8,589 nt of DNA from Sphingobacterium thalpophilum. GTDB lineage: Bacteria; Bacteroidota; Bacteroidia; Flavobacteriales; Flavobacteriaceae. A program made the translations under genes and the position numbers. Location: the NCBI GenBank assembly GCA_943328865.2, contig CALQBR020000039.1, positions 1 through 8,589 of the forward strand, written 5' to 3'. Below are positions 1 to 6,316 of this stretch, piece by piece. The notes under the pieces were generated by a model. That model searched no databases. It was not told the DNA's origin and was given only the letters and a program-made list of their open reading frames with translations. Numbering within the stretch: the first letter of the stretch is position 1; every line of letters starts with the position of its first letter.

Positions 1-694
1 AGGGATCATGCCGTCGCATATTGGTTTTGAAAGTGCCATTAGCGCGGATTGTTGGACACTAACCCGAAGCATTTTAGCTGAAAATTCGCCCTATTACGAA
101 ACCGGTTTAAAAATAAGTTATACCACCAAAAAGCAAAACCTTTATCTTGCTTTTTTAGTTCTAAATGGTTGGCAGCATATAAAAACGCCTAATCATATAA
201 AAACACCATCCATTGGAATGCAAATGAACTACCAATTTAACAATCATTGGATTTTTAATTATAGTAATTTTATTGGTGCCGAAAAAGAAGGGGATTCCCA
301 ATCCATTCGCACTTTTCATAATTTTTATTTGCAATTCGAACCCAAGAACCGCTTAGGGGTCATTACTGGTTTTGACATTGGTAGCGATAGTTACAATACT
401 ACCGACTACGGCATTTGGTTTTCACCAATACTCATTGTTCGGTATCCCATCAATGATAAAATAAAAATAGCTTTTCGAGGAGAATACTATAATGATAAAA
501 ACCAAATCATTATCCCAAACAATTCCCCAAATGGATTTCAAGTTTCAGGGGTTTCAACAAACTTTGATTTTAAAATAAACGAAAAATTACAGTTTCGTTT
601 GGAAGGAAAAATCTATGACGCCACAGATCCTATTTTTCTAAATAACTCCAATGAGAATTATTCCTTAACTACTAATATGACGTTTAAACTGTAA
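1..694 (+). CDS. Bbp2-like outer-membrane beta-barrel porin, C-terminal part (5' end outside window)
   Basis: This is the C-terminal part of an outer-membrane beta-barrel protein of the porin type common in Bacteroidota (Bbp2/OmpL-like). The reading frame is open to the left edge: codons for Gly-Ile precede the Met at base 8, so that Met is internal and not the start. About 230 residues are visible. They begin with a PSHIGFESAI segment followed by CWTLTRSILAENSPYYETG, which I recognise as the conserved core of this family. The rest alternates short polar turns with amphipathic strands (for example KIKIAFRGEYY and KLQFRLEGKIY). The protein ends in TNMTFKL, like a last beta-strand. The expected role is passive diffusion of small solutes across the outer membrane; the substrate cannot be told. 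The stop is followed at once by a second in-frame TAA. No strong terminator was seen after it. Family assignment is from recall of the conserved core; pore specificity is unknown. Confidence 0.85.
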   Translation, partial: GIMPSHIGFESAISADCWTLTRSILAENSPYYETGLKISYTTKKQNLYLAFLVLNGWQHIKTPNHIKTPSIGMQMNYQFNNHWIFNYSNFIGAEKEGDSQSIRTFHNFYLQFEPKNRLGVITGFDIGSDSYNTTDYGIWFSPILIVRYPINDKIKIAFRGEYYNDKNQIIIPNNSPNGFQVSGVSTNFDFKINEKLQFRLEGKIYDATDPIFLNNSNENYSLTTNMTFKL

Positions 695-787
695 TAAATA
701 AAACAGAAATAGAGAAGGCAAATTTCCCTTATATCGATTCCGTTCTTTTGCTTTCATCAGCATATTAACCTCGAATTTTTGTAATGA

Positions 788-904
788 AAATCTTTAATGT
801 ATTGTGATGTTTTGGTTTTTCTAATCAATCCAGAAGGGATAATTGTGGCAAAAGACCTTTCTATGGGTCAGCTTCAAAAAAGATTGGATCAGGTAAGTCA
901 CTAA
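788..904 (+). pseudogene. Stranded C-terminal remnant of a thioredoxin/TlpA-like gene
   Basis: An open stretch with no credible start encodes about 38 residues ending in TAA at 902-904. It contains VFLINPEGIIVAKDL and then MGQLQKRLDQV. This matches the C-terminal end of TlpA/AhpC-type thioredoxin-fold proteins in Bacteroidota, which typically read FLIDxxGxIIAKxLRGxxLxxKLxEL. The catalytic CxxC region, the cis-proline and most of the fold are absent. An in-frame TGA at 785-787 lies just upstream, and the residues before VFLI (YCDVL) are too short to hold the normal loop with the conserved Pro. An ATG at 797 could start a 35-residue peptide, but a functional fold is impossible at that length. 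I read it as debris of a gene lost by deletion. The family resemblance is seen directly in the translation; the decay history is inference. Confidence 0.55.
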
Positions 905-1023
905 TCAAAAGGCGTTGTGAGAACCATCTGTTCTTTTGTAGCAAACCCCAAAAAAGGTTATGCCATCGGGTCTCGTAATATTGGGAATGGGTTTGTATAT
1001 TTGCTAACGCTATCAAATAAAAC
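905..1023 (+). other. Rest of the porin-rnpA gap; short open stretch, unidentified
   Basis: The 329-base gap between the porin stop and rnpA (695-1023) holds the thioredoxin-like remnant, a candidate -7 box and little else I can identify. After the remnant's stop, the same frame stays open for 40 codons to a TGA overlapping the rnpA start codon (1025-1027). It reads, in part, FVANPKKGYAIGSRNIGNG. It has no ATG start, and I do not recognise the peptide. It could be another gene remnant or chance. At 695-787 every forward frame is interrupted and no structure stands out. Confidence 0.3.
996..1003 (+). promoter_or_regulatory. Candidate -7 promoter box for rnpA
   Basis: TATATTTG fits the Bacteroidota -7 consensus TAnnTTTG exactly and ends 20 bases before the rnpA ATG, so transcription would start near 1010 with a very short leader. 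No TTG lies at the usual 17-23 base distance upstream, so the -33 element is missing. The identical octamer occurs in the better promoter before the S41 protease gene. Confidence 0.4.
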
Positions 1024-1404
1024 ATGAAATTAACCTATCCAAATTCTGAAAAGTTAAAAAGTAAAAATACGATTGATTTGCTTTTCTCGGAAGGGAAATC
1101 GGTTGGTAAATATCCATTGCGATTGGTTTATGTTGCGGCTGATTTTGGCGAAAATGTTCCGATAAAAATGGGGGTTTCAGTATCCAAAAAATATTTTAAG
1201 AAAGCCGTCGACCGCAATTACTTCAAACGCGTCTTGAGAGAAACCTATAGGCTGAACAAAAATATTTTGCTAGACCAGTTGGGTAAATCTTATGCGTTCA
1301 TGTTTTTATACCAAAGTAAAGACCGCTTGTCTTATGAAGAGATTAACTCCAAAACCATTCAGCTTTTCGAAAAGTTTTTAGCCACCATTAAGGACGGGCA
1401 ATAA
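1024..1404 (+). CDS. rnpA: Ribonuclease P protein component
   Basis: RnpA is the small basic protein that binds the RNase P RNA and helps it recognise and cleave the 5' leader of precursor tRNAs in the cytoplasm. The 126-residue product has the normal family length. The N-terminal region LKSKNTIDLLFSEGKS and strand PLRLVYVA (residues 31-38) are followed by the MGVSVSKKYFKKAVDRNYFK segment (49-68) carrying the RNA-binding signature. The signature continues with K68, R69, R72 and E73. The classic RNR reads R64-N65-Y66 here, so the third position is Tyr rather than Arg. The start at 1024 puts MKLTYPNSEKLK at the N-terminus, as expected for flavobacterial homologues. The gene is not next to rpmH or dnaA, unlike in many bacteria. 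A -7-like box lies 20 bases upstream, and the next gene has its own promoter, so rnpA is probably monocistronic or weakly linked to it. Confidence 0.97.
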   Translation: MKLTYPNSEKLKSKNTIDLLFSEGKSVGKYPLRLVYVAADFGENVPIKMGVSVSKKYFKKAVDRNYFKRVLRETYRLNKNILLDQLGKSYAFMFLYQSKDRLSYEEINSKTIQLFEKFLATIKDGQ

Positions 1405-1452
1405 AAACCTTTCTAACTGTGTTTTAAAAACTTAACGAAATGATAAAAAACA

Positions 1453-1482
1453 TTGTTTATTATTCTGTATCCTTTATATTTG
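1453..1482 (+). promoter_or_regulatory. Bacteroidota-type promoter for the S41 protease-OmpA operon
   Basis: A TTG at 1453-1455 (-33 element) and TATATTTG at 1475-1482 (-7 element, consensus TAnnTTTG) are separated by 19 bases, the preferred spacing for the major sigma factor of Bacteroidota. Transcription would start near 1489, leaving a leader of about 26 bases before the ATG at 1515. The site lies in the 110-base gap after rnpA and points at the three-gene operon. Confidence 0.7.
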
Positions 1483-1514
1483 ATGTCTATTTGAATAATT
1501 TTTAAAGCTAAATT

Positions 1515-3152
1515 ATGCTTGCAATTTTAAAGAAAAGATACATCATTCCATTAGTAGCCACAGGGTTACTTTTTATAGGCGCAAGTTTTCAAAGCGATTT
1601 TTTTGAAATAGCTAAGCAAATAGAAATTTTCACGACGCTGTTCAAAACAGTGAACATGAACTATGTAGATGAAACCAATCCTGGTGATTTAATGGATACT
1701 GCCATCAAAAACATGTTGGCTGAACTGGATCCCTATACCGTCTATTTCAATGAACAAGATGTAGTTAAGTTCAAAATCAACAACACTGGAGAATATACAG
1801 GAATTGGAGCCATCATTACCCGAAAAGAAGGCAAACTCATTGTAAAAGAGCCATATAAAGGATGTCCTGCAGATAAAGCAGGATTAAAAGCGGGAGATGA
1901 AATCATTCAGATTGGAGATATTAATTTGGTCGATTTCAAGGAAAATGCTGGACAATTGTTGAAAGGTGCGAAAAATGCGAAAATAAATATCAAATTCAAA
2001 CGACAAGGAAAGACCAATACGACTCAATTGGTATTAGATGAAGTTGAGGTAAAAGCAGTTCCTTTTTTTGCAAAAATTGATGACAAAACAGGCTATATCG
2101 TTTTAAATCAATTTACTAATAAAGCAGCACAACAAACCAAAGAAGCTTTGGAACAACTTAAAAGAGAAGGTGCTGAAAAAATCATCCTGGACTTAAGAGG
2201 AAATCCGGGCGGACTTTTGAATGAGGCGGTGACGATATGCAACTTATTTGTTCCAAAGAATGAGGTAATTGTGACTACCAAGTCTAAAATTGAAAAGCAC
2301 AACAATGTTTACAAAACTACTAGAGAGCCTATTGATACTGAAATTCCACTTGTCGTAATTGTAGATGGGAAAAGCGCTTCAGCTTCTGAGATTGTTGCAG
2401 GGGCACTTCAGGATTTAGACCGAGCTATTATTGTAGGCACTCGTAGTTTCGGTAAAGGATTAGTGCAAAGACCCATTGATTTGAGTTATGGCACACAGCT
2501 GAAAATTACTATTTCTAGATATTATACCCCTTCTGGAAGATGTATTCAAGCGTTAGATTACACACACAAAGACAAAAATGGAAAGGCTATCCGCACGGCT
2601 TCCGAAAATTACACCGCTTTTAAAACGCGAAAAGGGCGAACCGTTTATGATGGGGGCGGTATACTTCCAGATATCGAAACTACTGAAACCAAACTCAACA
2701 GTATTACAGAAGCTATTGTCAGAAATGATGCTATATTTGATTTTGTGACCGACTATTATTATAAAAATCCTAATTTAGGAAAAACCATTCCGATAATTGA
2801 TGATGCAGATTTTGAAAGTTTCAAGCAGTTTTTGAAAAAAGAAAAATTCAATTTTGACACAGATACTGAATTGGCATTGAAAAATATGTTGGTATTGGCA
2901 AAAAAAGAGAAAATAGATGCCGCTATTGCAGTCGAATACCAGCAATTATTACTTTCTTTGCAAAAAAGTGAAGAAATTTTGTTAAATCAAAACCAAAAAG
3001 AAATTAAAAATTTAATTTTGGAGGAAATTATTAAGCGTTATCAGTATAAGGAAGGGTTGTATTTATATTATACCAAAAGTAATACGGAGATTAGAAAAGC
3101 TTTAACAATTTTAAATGATCAAAAAGAATACAACACATTATTAAAAATATAA
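1515..3152 (+). CDS. S41 family carboxy-terminal processing peptidase
   Basis: This is a periplasmic or membrane-anchored serine protease of the CtpA/Prc (tail-specific protease) family, which trims or degrades proteins from their C-termini. The 545-residue product starts with a basic stretch and a hydrophobic segment (about residues 9-24) with no clear cleavage site, so it may be a membrane anchor or signal peptide. An N-terminal helical part contains LDPYTVYF (71-78). A PDZ domain follows at about 90-165 (GIGAII, then KAGLKAGDEIIQIGD), then the S41 catalytic core at about 185-390. The motif DGKSASASEI places the nucleophile at Ser289, and GTRSFGKG gives the general base Lys314. The 25-residue Ser-Lys spacing matches known members. 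A helical C-terminal extension of about 155 residues follows. The gene has its own promoter and stops 2 bases before the next ATG, so it is co-transcribed with two OmpA-like genes. Their products are plausible partners or substrates, but that is inference. Confidence 0.96.
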   Translation: MLAILKKRYIIPLVATGLLFIGASFQSDFFEIAKQIEIFTTLFKTVNMNYVDETNPGDLMDTAIKNMLAELDPYTVYFNEQDVVKFKINNTGEYTGIGAIITRKEGKLIVKEPYKGCPADKAGLKAGDEIIQIGDINLVDFKENAGQLLKGAKNAKINIKFKRQGKTNTTQLVLDEVEVKAVPFFAKIDDKTGYIVLNQFTNKAAQQTKEALEQLKREGAEKIILDLRGNPGGLLNEAVTICNLFVPKNEVIVTTKSKIEKHNNVYKTTREPIDTEIPLVVIVDGKSASASEIVAGALQDLDRAIIVGTRSFGKGLVQRPIDLSYGTQLKITISRYYTPSGRCIQALDYTHKDKNGKAIRTASENYTAFKTRKGRTVYDGGGILPDIETTETKLNSITEAIVRNDAIFDFVTDYYYKNPNLGKTIPIIDDADFESFKQFLKKEKFNFDTDTELALKNMLVLAKKEKIDAAIAVEYQQLLLSLQKSEEILLNQNQKEIKNLILEEIIKRYQYKEGLYLYYTKSNTEIRKALTILNDQKEYNTLLKI

Positions 3153-3154
3153 TC

Positions 3155-3967
3155 ATGCGTTTTTTTAAATTATTACCCTTATTGTTTTTTGGATTCGTCA
3201 ATGCGCAGGAAGAAGTGGTACAATCTGTTTATTTTGAATTTGATAAATATACATTGAATGAGGAACAGGCCAACGCAGTAGTAGATTACATTCAAAAAAC
3301 AGATTCGACCCGAATTGAATCCATACAAATTTTTGGCTATTGTGACGATCGTGGGAAGGATGCTTACAACTTAAAATTGTCTAACAATAGAGCCAATGCA
3401 ATTAAGGATAAGCTCACGTCAAACTGTATTAGGAATAAAATTATCATCACAATTGAAGGAAAAGGGCGTATTTTAATTGATGAGGATTTGGTTGAGAATT
3501 TACCTGAGGTGCGTTCAAAAAATCGCCGTGTGGATGTGGTAATCAACCTAAAACCATTGCCTAAAATTCAAATCCCTGGTTTTTTTACTAAAATTCAGAA
3601 AAAACACGTGGTTGGCGATCATATTTATTTGGAAAATATCTATTTTGAAAGAGGCAGTAGTGTTTTAACCTATAAGTCTAAAGGCCTATTAGACAAGTTA
3701 GCTTTTTTGCTGAATAAAAATAAAACACTTCATTTCGAAGTACAGGGCCACGTCTGTTGTACACCTCCTTATTATATTGACGCCATAGACAAAGACACTA
3801 AGAAAAGGCAATTGTCACAAAATAGAGCCGAAACGGTTTATAAATATTTTCTCTTTAAAAAAATCGATAAGAAACGGATGTCATTTAAAGGCTACGGCAG
3901 CACCGTTCCCCTTGGTAAAGGTTCTGAATACGATCGAAGAGTAGAACTTGTAATTACCAAAACATAA
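3155..3967 (+). CDS. OmpA family protein with two OmpA-like modules (first paralogue)
   Basis: A secreted protein expected to attach non-covalently to peptidoglycan in the periplasm. Of 270 residues, the first 17 or so form a signal peptide (MRFFKLL, hydrophobic run, likely cleavage VNA|QEE). Module 1 (about 23-132) has VYFEFDKYTLNE, then GYCDDRGKDAYN and LSNNRA. Asp64 and Arg79 occupy the two positions that bind diaminopimelate in OmpA, with the usual 15-residue spacing, and NRRVDVVI closes the module. Module 2 (about 158-268) has IYFERGSSVL, GHVCC (198-202), LSQNRA with Arg224, RMSFKGYGS and RRVELVI. Its Asp position is Cys201 and the Cys-Arg spacing is 23, so it may not bind peptidoglycan in the standard way. 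No transmembrane barrel or lipobox is present. The gene lies 2 bases after the S41 protease gene and 3 bases before a paralogue, with no clear Shine-Dalgarno, so translational coupling is likely. Ligand and role are unproven. Confidence 0.92.
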   Translation: MRFFKLLPLLFFGFVNAQEEVVQSVYFEFDKYTLNEEQANAVVDYIQKTDSTRIESIQIFGYCDDRGKDAYNLKLSNNRANAIKDKLTSNCIRNKIIITIEGKGRILIDEDLVENLPEVRSKNRRVDVVINLKPLPKIQIPGFFTKIQKKHVVGDHIYLENIYFERGSSVLTYKSKGLLDKLAFLLNKNKTLHFEVQGHVCCTPPYYIDAIDKDTKKRQLSQNRAETVYKYFLFKKIDKKRMSFKGYGSTVPLGKGSEYDRRVELVITKT

Positions 3968-3970
3968 TCG

Positions 3971-4825
3971 ATGTCCCGAATTCTTATCTTCGCACTTTTA
4001 TTACACACGGTCTGTTTCTCACAAAACAAAAAAGAAGAAATTTCCATATTTTTTGATTCCAATAGTAGTAATATCGCTAGTACTGAAGTGAACAAATTAA
4101 CTTCTTTTTTTTCAAATCCTGATATTCTAATTACTGCTTTGACCATAGAAGGATTTTGTGATGATATTGGAAATACAGCATCTAATTTCATATTGTCAAA
4201 TAAGCGGGCTACTGCGGTAGGAGATTATCTTCAATATCAATACAAACTCAGTCCACAAAAAATAGTTGGAATGGGAGAAATCGCTTCAGGGGCTGTCTCA
4301 TCTGATCCTGATGTAACGGCAAGGGTAGCAAGTAGAAAGGCAAACGTTTATATTGAATATACAATTCTAGAAAAACAGCAAAAAATCCAAACCAATATAG
4401 TTAAAAGTAATGCCCCGATCGTTCGTTTGGGTTACAAAACCTTTGATGATGTTTTAGAAGTCGGACACCAAATTATTATTGAAAATTTGATTTTCGAAAC
4501 AAGTGCTACTGTTTTTCAAGATCCAGAAAAAGCCGAATTAGAGTTAAAAAAAATTGTGACTTATTTTCAAAAGAATACCAATTTGAAGTTTGAAATCCAC
4601 GGTCATGTATGTTGTATTTCCAGCTCTTATAGGGACGCTGAGGACAATGCCACAGGCTTATTCAATCTTTCTGAATCTAGAGCGGAAAGCATTTACAATT
4701 ACTTTGTAAAAAATGGAATTGACCAGGAACGAATGTCATTTAAAGGCTTTGGAAGAAAATTCCCTAGGAAAGGAGTTGCCGAACAAGAAAACAAAAGGGT
4801 TGAAATCGTTATTTCTGCGATTTAA
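3971..4825 (+). CDS. OmpA family protein with two OmpA-like modules (second paralogue)
   Basis: A 284-residue paralogue of the preceding product, built the same way. The N-terminus MSRILIFALLLHTVCFSQ is a signal peptide; its Cys15 is not in a proper lipobox, so a lipid anchor is unlikely. Module 1 (about 23-130) contains ISIFFDSNSSNI, then GFCDDIGN and LSNKRA. Asp64 and Arg79 stand at the same positions as in the first paralogue and keep the peptidoglycan-binding pair. Module 2 (about 168-284) contains LIFETSATVF, GHVCC (211-215), LSESRA with Arg237, RMSFKGFG and KRVEIVI. Again Cys replaces the Asp, and Cys214 to Arg237 is 23 residues, exactly as in the neighbour. This points to tandem duplication of a two-module ancestor followed by divergence. 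It is the last gene of the protease operon; its stop overlaps the stop of the convergent acetyltransferase gene, leaving no room for a separate terminator. Confidence 0.92.
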   Translation: MSRILIFALLLHTVCFSQNKKEEISIFFDSNSSNIASTEVNKLTSFFSNPDILITALTIEGFCDDIGNTASNFILSNKRATAVGDYLQYQYKLSPQKIVGMGEIASGAVSSDPDVTARVASRKANVYIEYTILEKQQKIQTNIVKSNAPIVRLGYKTFDDVLEVGHQIIIENLIFETSATVFQDPEKAELELKKIVTYFQKNTNLKFEIHGHVCCISSSYRDAEDNATGLFNLSESRAESIYNYFVKNGIDQERMSFKGFGRKFPRKGVAEQENKRVEIVISAI

Positions 4826-5268
4826 TCTCGCCGCATTTCAATATGAGGAATACCATCTTCCAAATAGGGCTCACTAGTCTGCGTAAAATCATTTTGTTCG
4901 TAGAATTTCTTTAAATGCAATTGTGCCGAAATGGTAATTTTTGTTTCTCCAAAATAGTCTTGAATGACTGCAATTGAACCGCTAATTATAGCATGACCCC
5001 ATTTTTTATTCCGATACTTTTTCGCAACAACGACTCTTCCTATGGCCGCATTTTCGAAGTAGTCCCCTGATTTAAAAACTCTAGCATAAGCGACAATAGC
5101 ACCATCGTAGAAACCCAAAAGATGCAATGCTTTCTCATCTTTGCCATCGATGTCCTGATAGACACAATTTTGCTCCACAATAAAGACTTCGTTTCTTAAT
5201 TTAAGCACTAAATATAGTTCGCTATTTGACAGTTCGTCAAAACGCTTTATTTTCCATTTAATGACCAT
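4822..5268 (-). CDS. elaA: ElaA-like GNAT family N-acetyltransferase
   Basis: A cytoplasmic acetyl-CoA-dependent acyltransferase of the GNAT fold, closest to E. coli ElaA; the physiological substrate is not established. The 148-residue product has ElaA hallmarks: LYLVLKLRNEVFIVEQN (18-34) followed by VYQDIDGKD (36-44), which matches VEQNCPYQDIDG in ElaA. AYARVFKSG follows at 60-68. Next come IGRVVV (76-81) and YRNKKWGHA (85-93), which is the acetyl-CoA pyrophosphate loop with Arg86 and Gly91. The C-terminal part is AQLHLKKFYEQNDF then EPYLEDGIPHIEM (133-145), again typical of ElaA. The start ATG has AGAGGA directly next to it, an unusually close Shine-Dalgarno-like run. The gene begins 4 bases after the stop of the DUF4837 gene and so is the last member of the minus-strand operon. 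Its link to the envelope genes upstream may be only positional. Confidence 0.94.
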   Translation of the reverse strand: MVIKWKIKRFDELSNSELYLVLKLRNEVFIVEQNCVYQDIDGKDEKALHLLGFYDGAIVAYARVFKSGDYFENAAIGRVVVAKKYRNKKWGHAIISGSIAVIQDYFGETKITISAQLHLKKFYEQNDFTQTSEPYLEDGIPHIEMRRD

Positions 5269-5272
5269 TCCT

Positions 5273-6265
5273 CTAATGTCTTTTGGTTTTTAAAAATGCA
5301 ATTGACTTGATAATTGCCTCCAACTCGAACATCAGGTCTCTTTTTTCTTTTGAAGGGGCATAGCAAAAACCTTCAACGACCAGCATTCTGTTATTGACTG
5401 AATCAGTAATGCAATAATTGATAAAAGGCCCAGACATAAAATCATTTTTTAACTCCCAAGTTCCTTTGATTTCATAAGTAGGTTTTTTATCAATCTTAAT
5501 ATTGAATAAATAAGGGGCGTATGCCGCTTCAGTCATCATTCTAGAGTTAGGAACGGTGCCGTGCAGGTATAAATTTCCGATAGAATCACGCATTCTAATG
5601 ATATTATTGATGACACTGTTGTTAGCATGTTCTTCAATACGGTGGATGGGTATCTGATAGATTAAAAGACTGGTGTTTCCACTATTTATTTCTCTCTTTA
5701 ACCATAAAAATTTTGATTTCTTTAGGACATATTTGTATCCCTTGGGAATTTTCAAGGAAATATTAAATTTTTTGGTAATGGGTTTGCAATCTGTTAAAGC
5801 GGTATCGATAATGCGTTGTTTTTCTTGAATTTCGGTTTGTCTTATTTGCTGAATGATTGTAGGGGTATACTTTTGAATGGTATCTATGATTTCCTGTGTT
5901 GTTTTGCCAGAAATTCGAATGATATTTTGTGGATTTGCAAATTTATTTTCTTCAATTCCGAAATAACTTTTCGCCTCTTTTTTAACAACAATGATATTTC
6001 GGCTATTGGCTCTATAGCCTTCCAATAATTTTACCGGATATTGATGAATCGTAAAAAGGGGTTCCTCTTGTGGAAGTCCAATTACAGGTGATGCAAACTT
6101 ATTTCTGATACTATCGCCAATTGCGCCGTTCCATAATTGCTCGTCGATCATCACCGAGATGCTATTGATCTCCCCCGAATTCTTTAGGGAATCGAATTCT
6201 TTTTTCTGTTGGCAGGACAATAATAAAAATGAAAGCGACAACAATAAAAAATGGGCTTTATTCAT
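5273..6265 (-). CDS. DUF4837 family lipoprotein
   Basis: A predicted lipoprotein of unknown function that I assign to DUF4837, a family largely limited to Bacteroidota. The 330-residue product starts MNKAHFLLLSLSFLLLSC. This is a type II signal peptide with lipobox LLSC, so Cys18 should be lipidated. The residues after it (QQKKEFD) are not strongly acidic, which gives no clear surface-export signal. The mature part is a mixed alpha/beta globular protein with no membrane segments, including MIDEQLWNGAIGDSIRNKF (39-57), a charged helix around 122-157, IPKGYKYVLKKSKFLWLKRE (173-192) and a C-terminal helix RDLMFELEAIIKSI. No catalytic motif is visible. It lies between the lytic transglycosylase gene (51-base gap) and elaA (4-base gap). 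The first codons are also the 3' arm and T-tract of a strong hairpin. Family assignment is from recall of conserved segments; function is unknown. Confidence 0.82.
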   Translation of the reverse strand: MNKAHFLLLSLSFLLLSCQQKKEFDSLKNSGEINSISVMIDEQLWNGAIGDSIRNKFASPVIGLPQEEPLFTIHQYPVKLLEGYRANSRNIIVVKKEAKSYFGIEENKFANPQNIIRISGKTTQEIIDTIQKYTPTIIQQIRQTEIQEKQRIIDTALTDCKPITKKFNISLKIPKGYKYVLKKSKFLWLKREINSGNTSLLIYQIPIHRIEEHANNSVINNIIRMRDSIGNLYLHGTVPNSRMMTEAAYAPYLFNIKIDKKPTYEIKGTWELKNDFMSGPFINYCITDSVNNRMLVVEGFCYAPSKEKRDLMFELEAIIKSIAFLKTKRH

Positions 6266-6294
6266 CTTTTTTTATTTTAATGAAGTAAAGCCCA
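6246..6294 (-). terminator. Terminator-like hairpin overlapping the DUF4837 start codon
   Basis: Read on the minus strand, TGGGCTTTACTTCAT (6294 to 6280) pairs with ATGAATAAAGCCCA (6265 to 6252). The stem has 14 base pairs with a single bulged C and a 14-base A-rich loop (6279 to 6266). Six T follow at once (6251 to 6246). This is the layout of an intrinsic terminator for transcripts coming from the transglycosylase gene, whose stop is at 6317-6319. The 3' arm begins exactly at the DUF4837 ATG, so the structure would also hide that start codon. The plus strand has no T-tract after the stem, so it is directional. Whether it terminates, attenuates or regulates translation is inference. Confidence 0.5.
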
Positions 6295-6300
6295 AATTTA
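6293..6300 (-). promoter_or_regulatory. Candidate -7 box upstream of DUF4837
   Basis: On the minus strand TAAATTTG fits TAnnTTTG and lies 27 bases before the DUF4837 ATG. No TTG is found at the expected -33 distance. Its last two bases overlap the first bases of the hairpin's 5' arm. A transcript starting about 7 bases downstream would lack most of that arm and could not form the hairpin. AT-rich sequence makes chance matches likely. Confidence 0.25.
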
Positions 6301-6316
6301 AGTAAAGATTTTTCTA

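Noticed and set aside
718..729. Near-palindrome GGCAAATTTCCC after the porin gene
   Set aside because: One internal mismatch pair, no loop and no T-tract; could be an operator half but nothing supports it.
919..937. Small hairpin (AGAAC, five-base loop, GTTCT) followed by TTT on the plus strand
   Set aside because: Only five strong pairs and a very short T-run; too weak to call a terminator.
1440..1505. 21-codon ATG-led reading frame between rnpA and the S41 protease gene
   Set aside because: It spans the promoter of the next operon, has no ribosome binding site and no recognisable sequence; chance in AT-rich DNA explains it.
3892..4191. Minus-strand frame of 99 codons across the junction of the two OmpA genes
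   Set aside because: It lies over two well-supported coding regions, has no family resemblance and no start signals.
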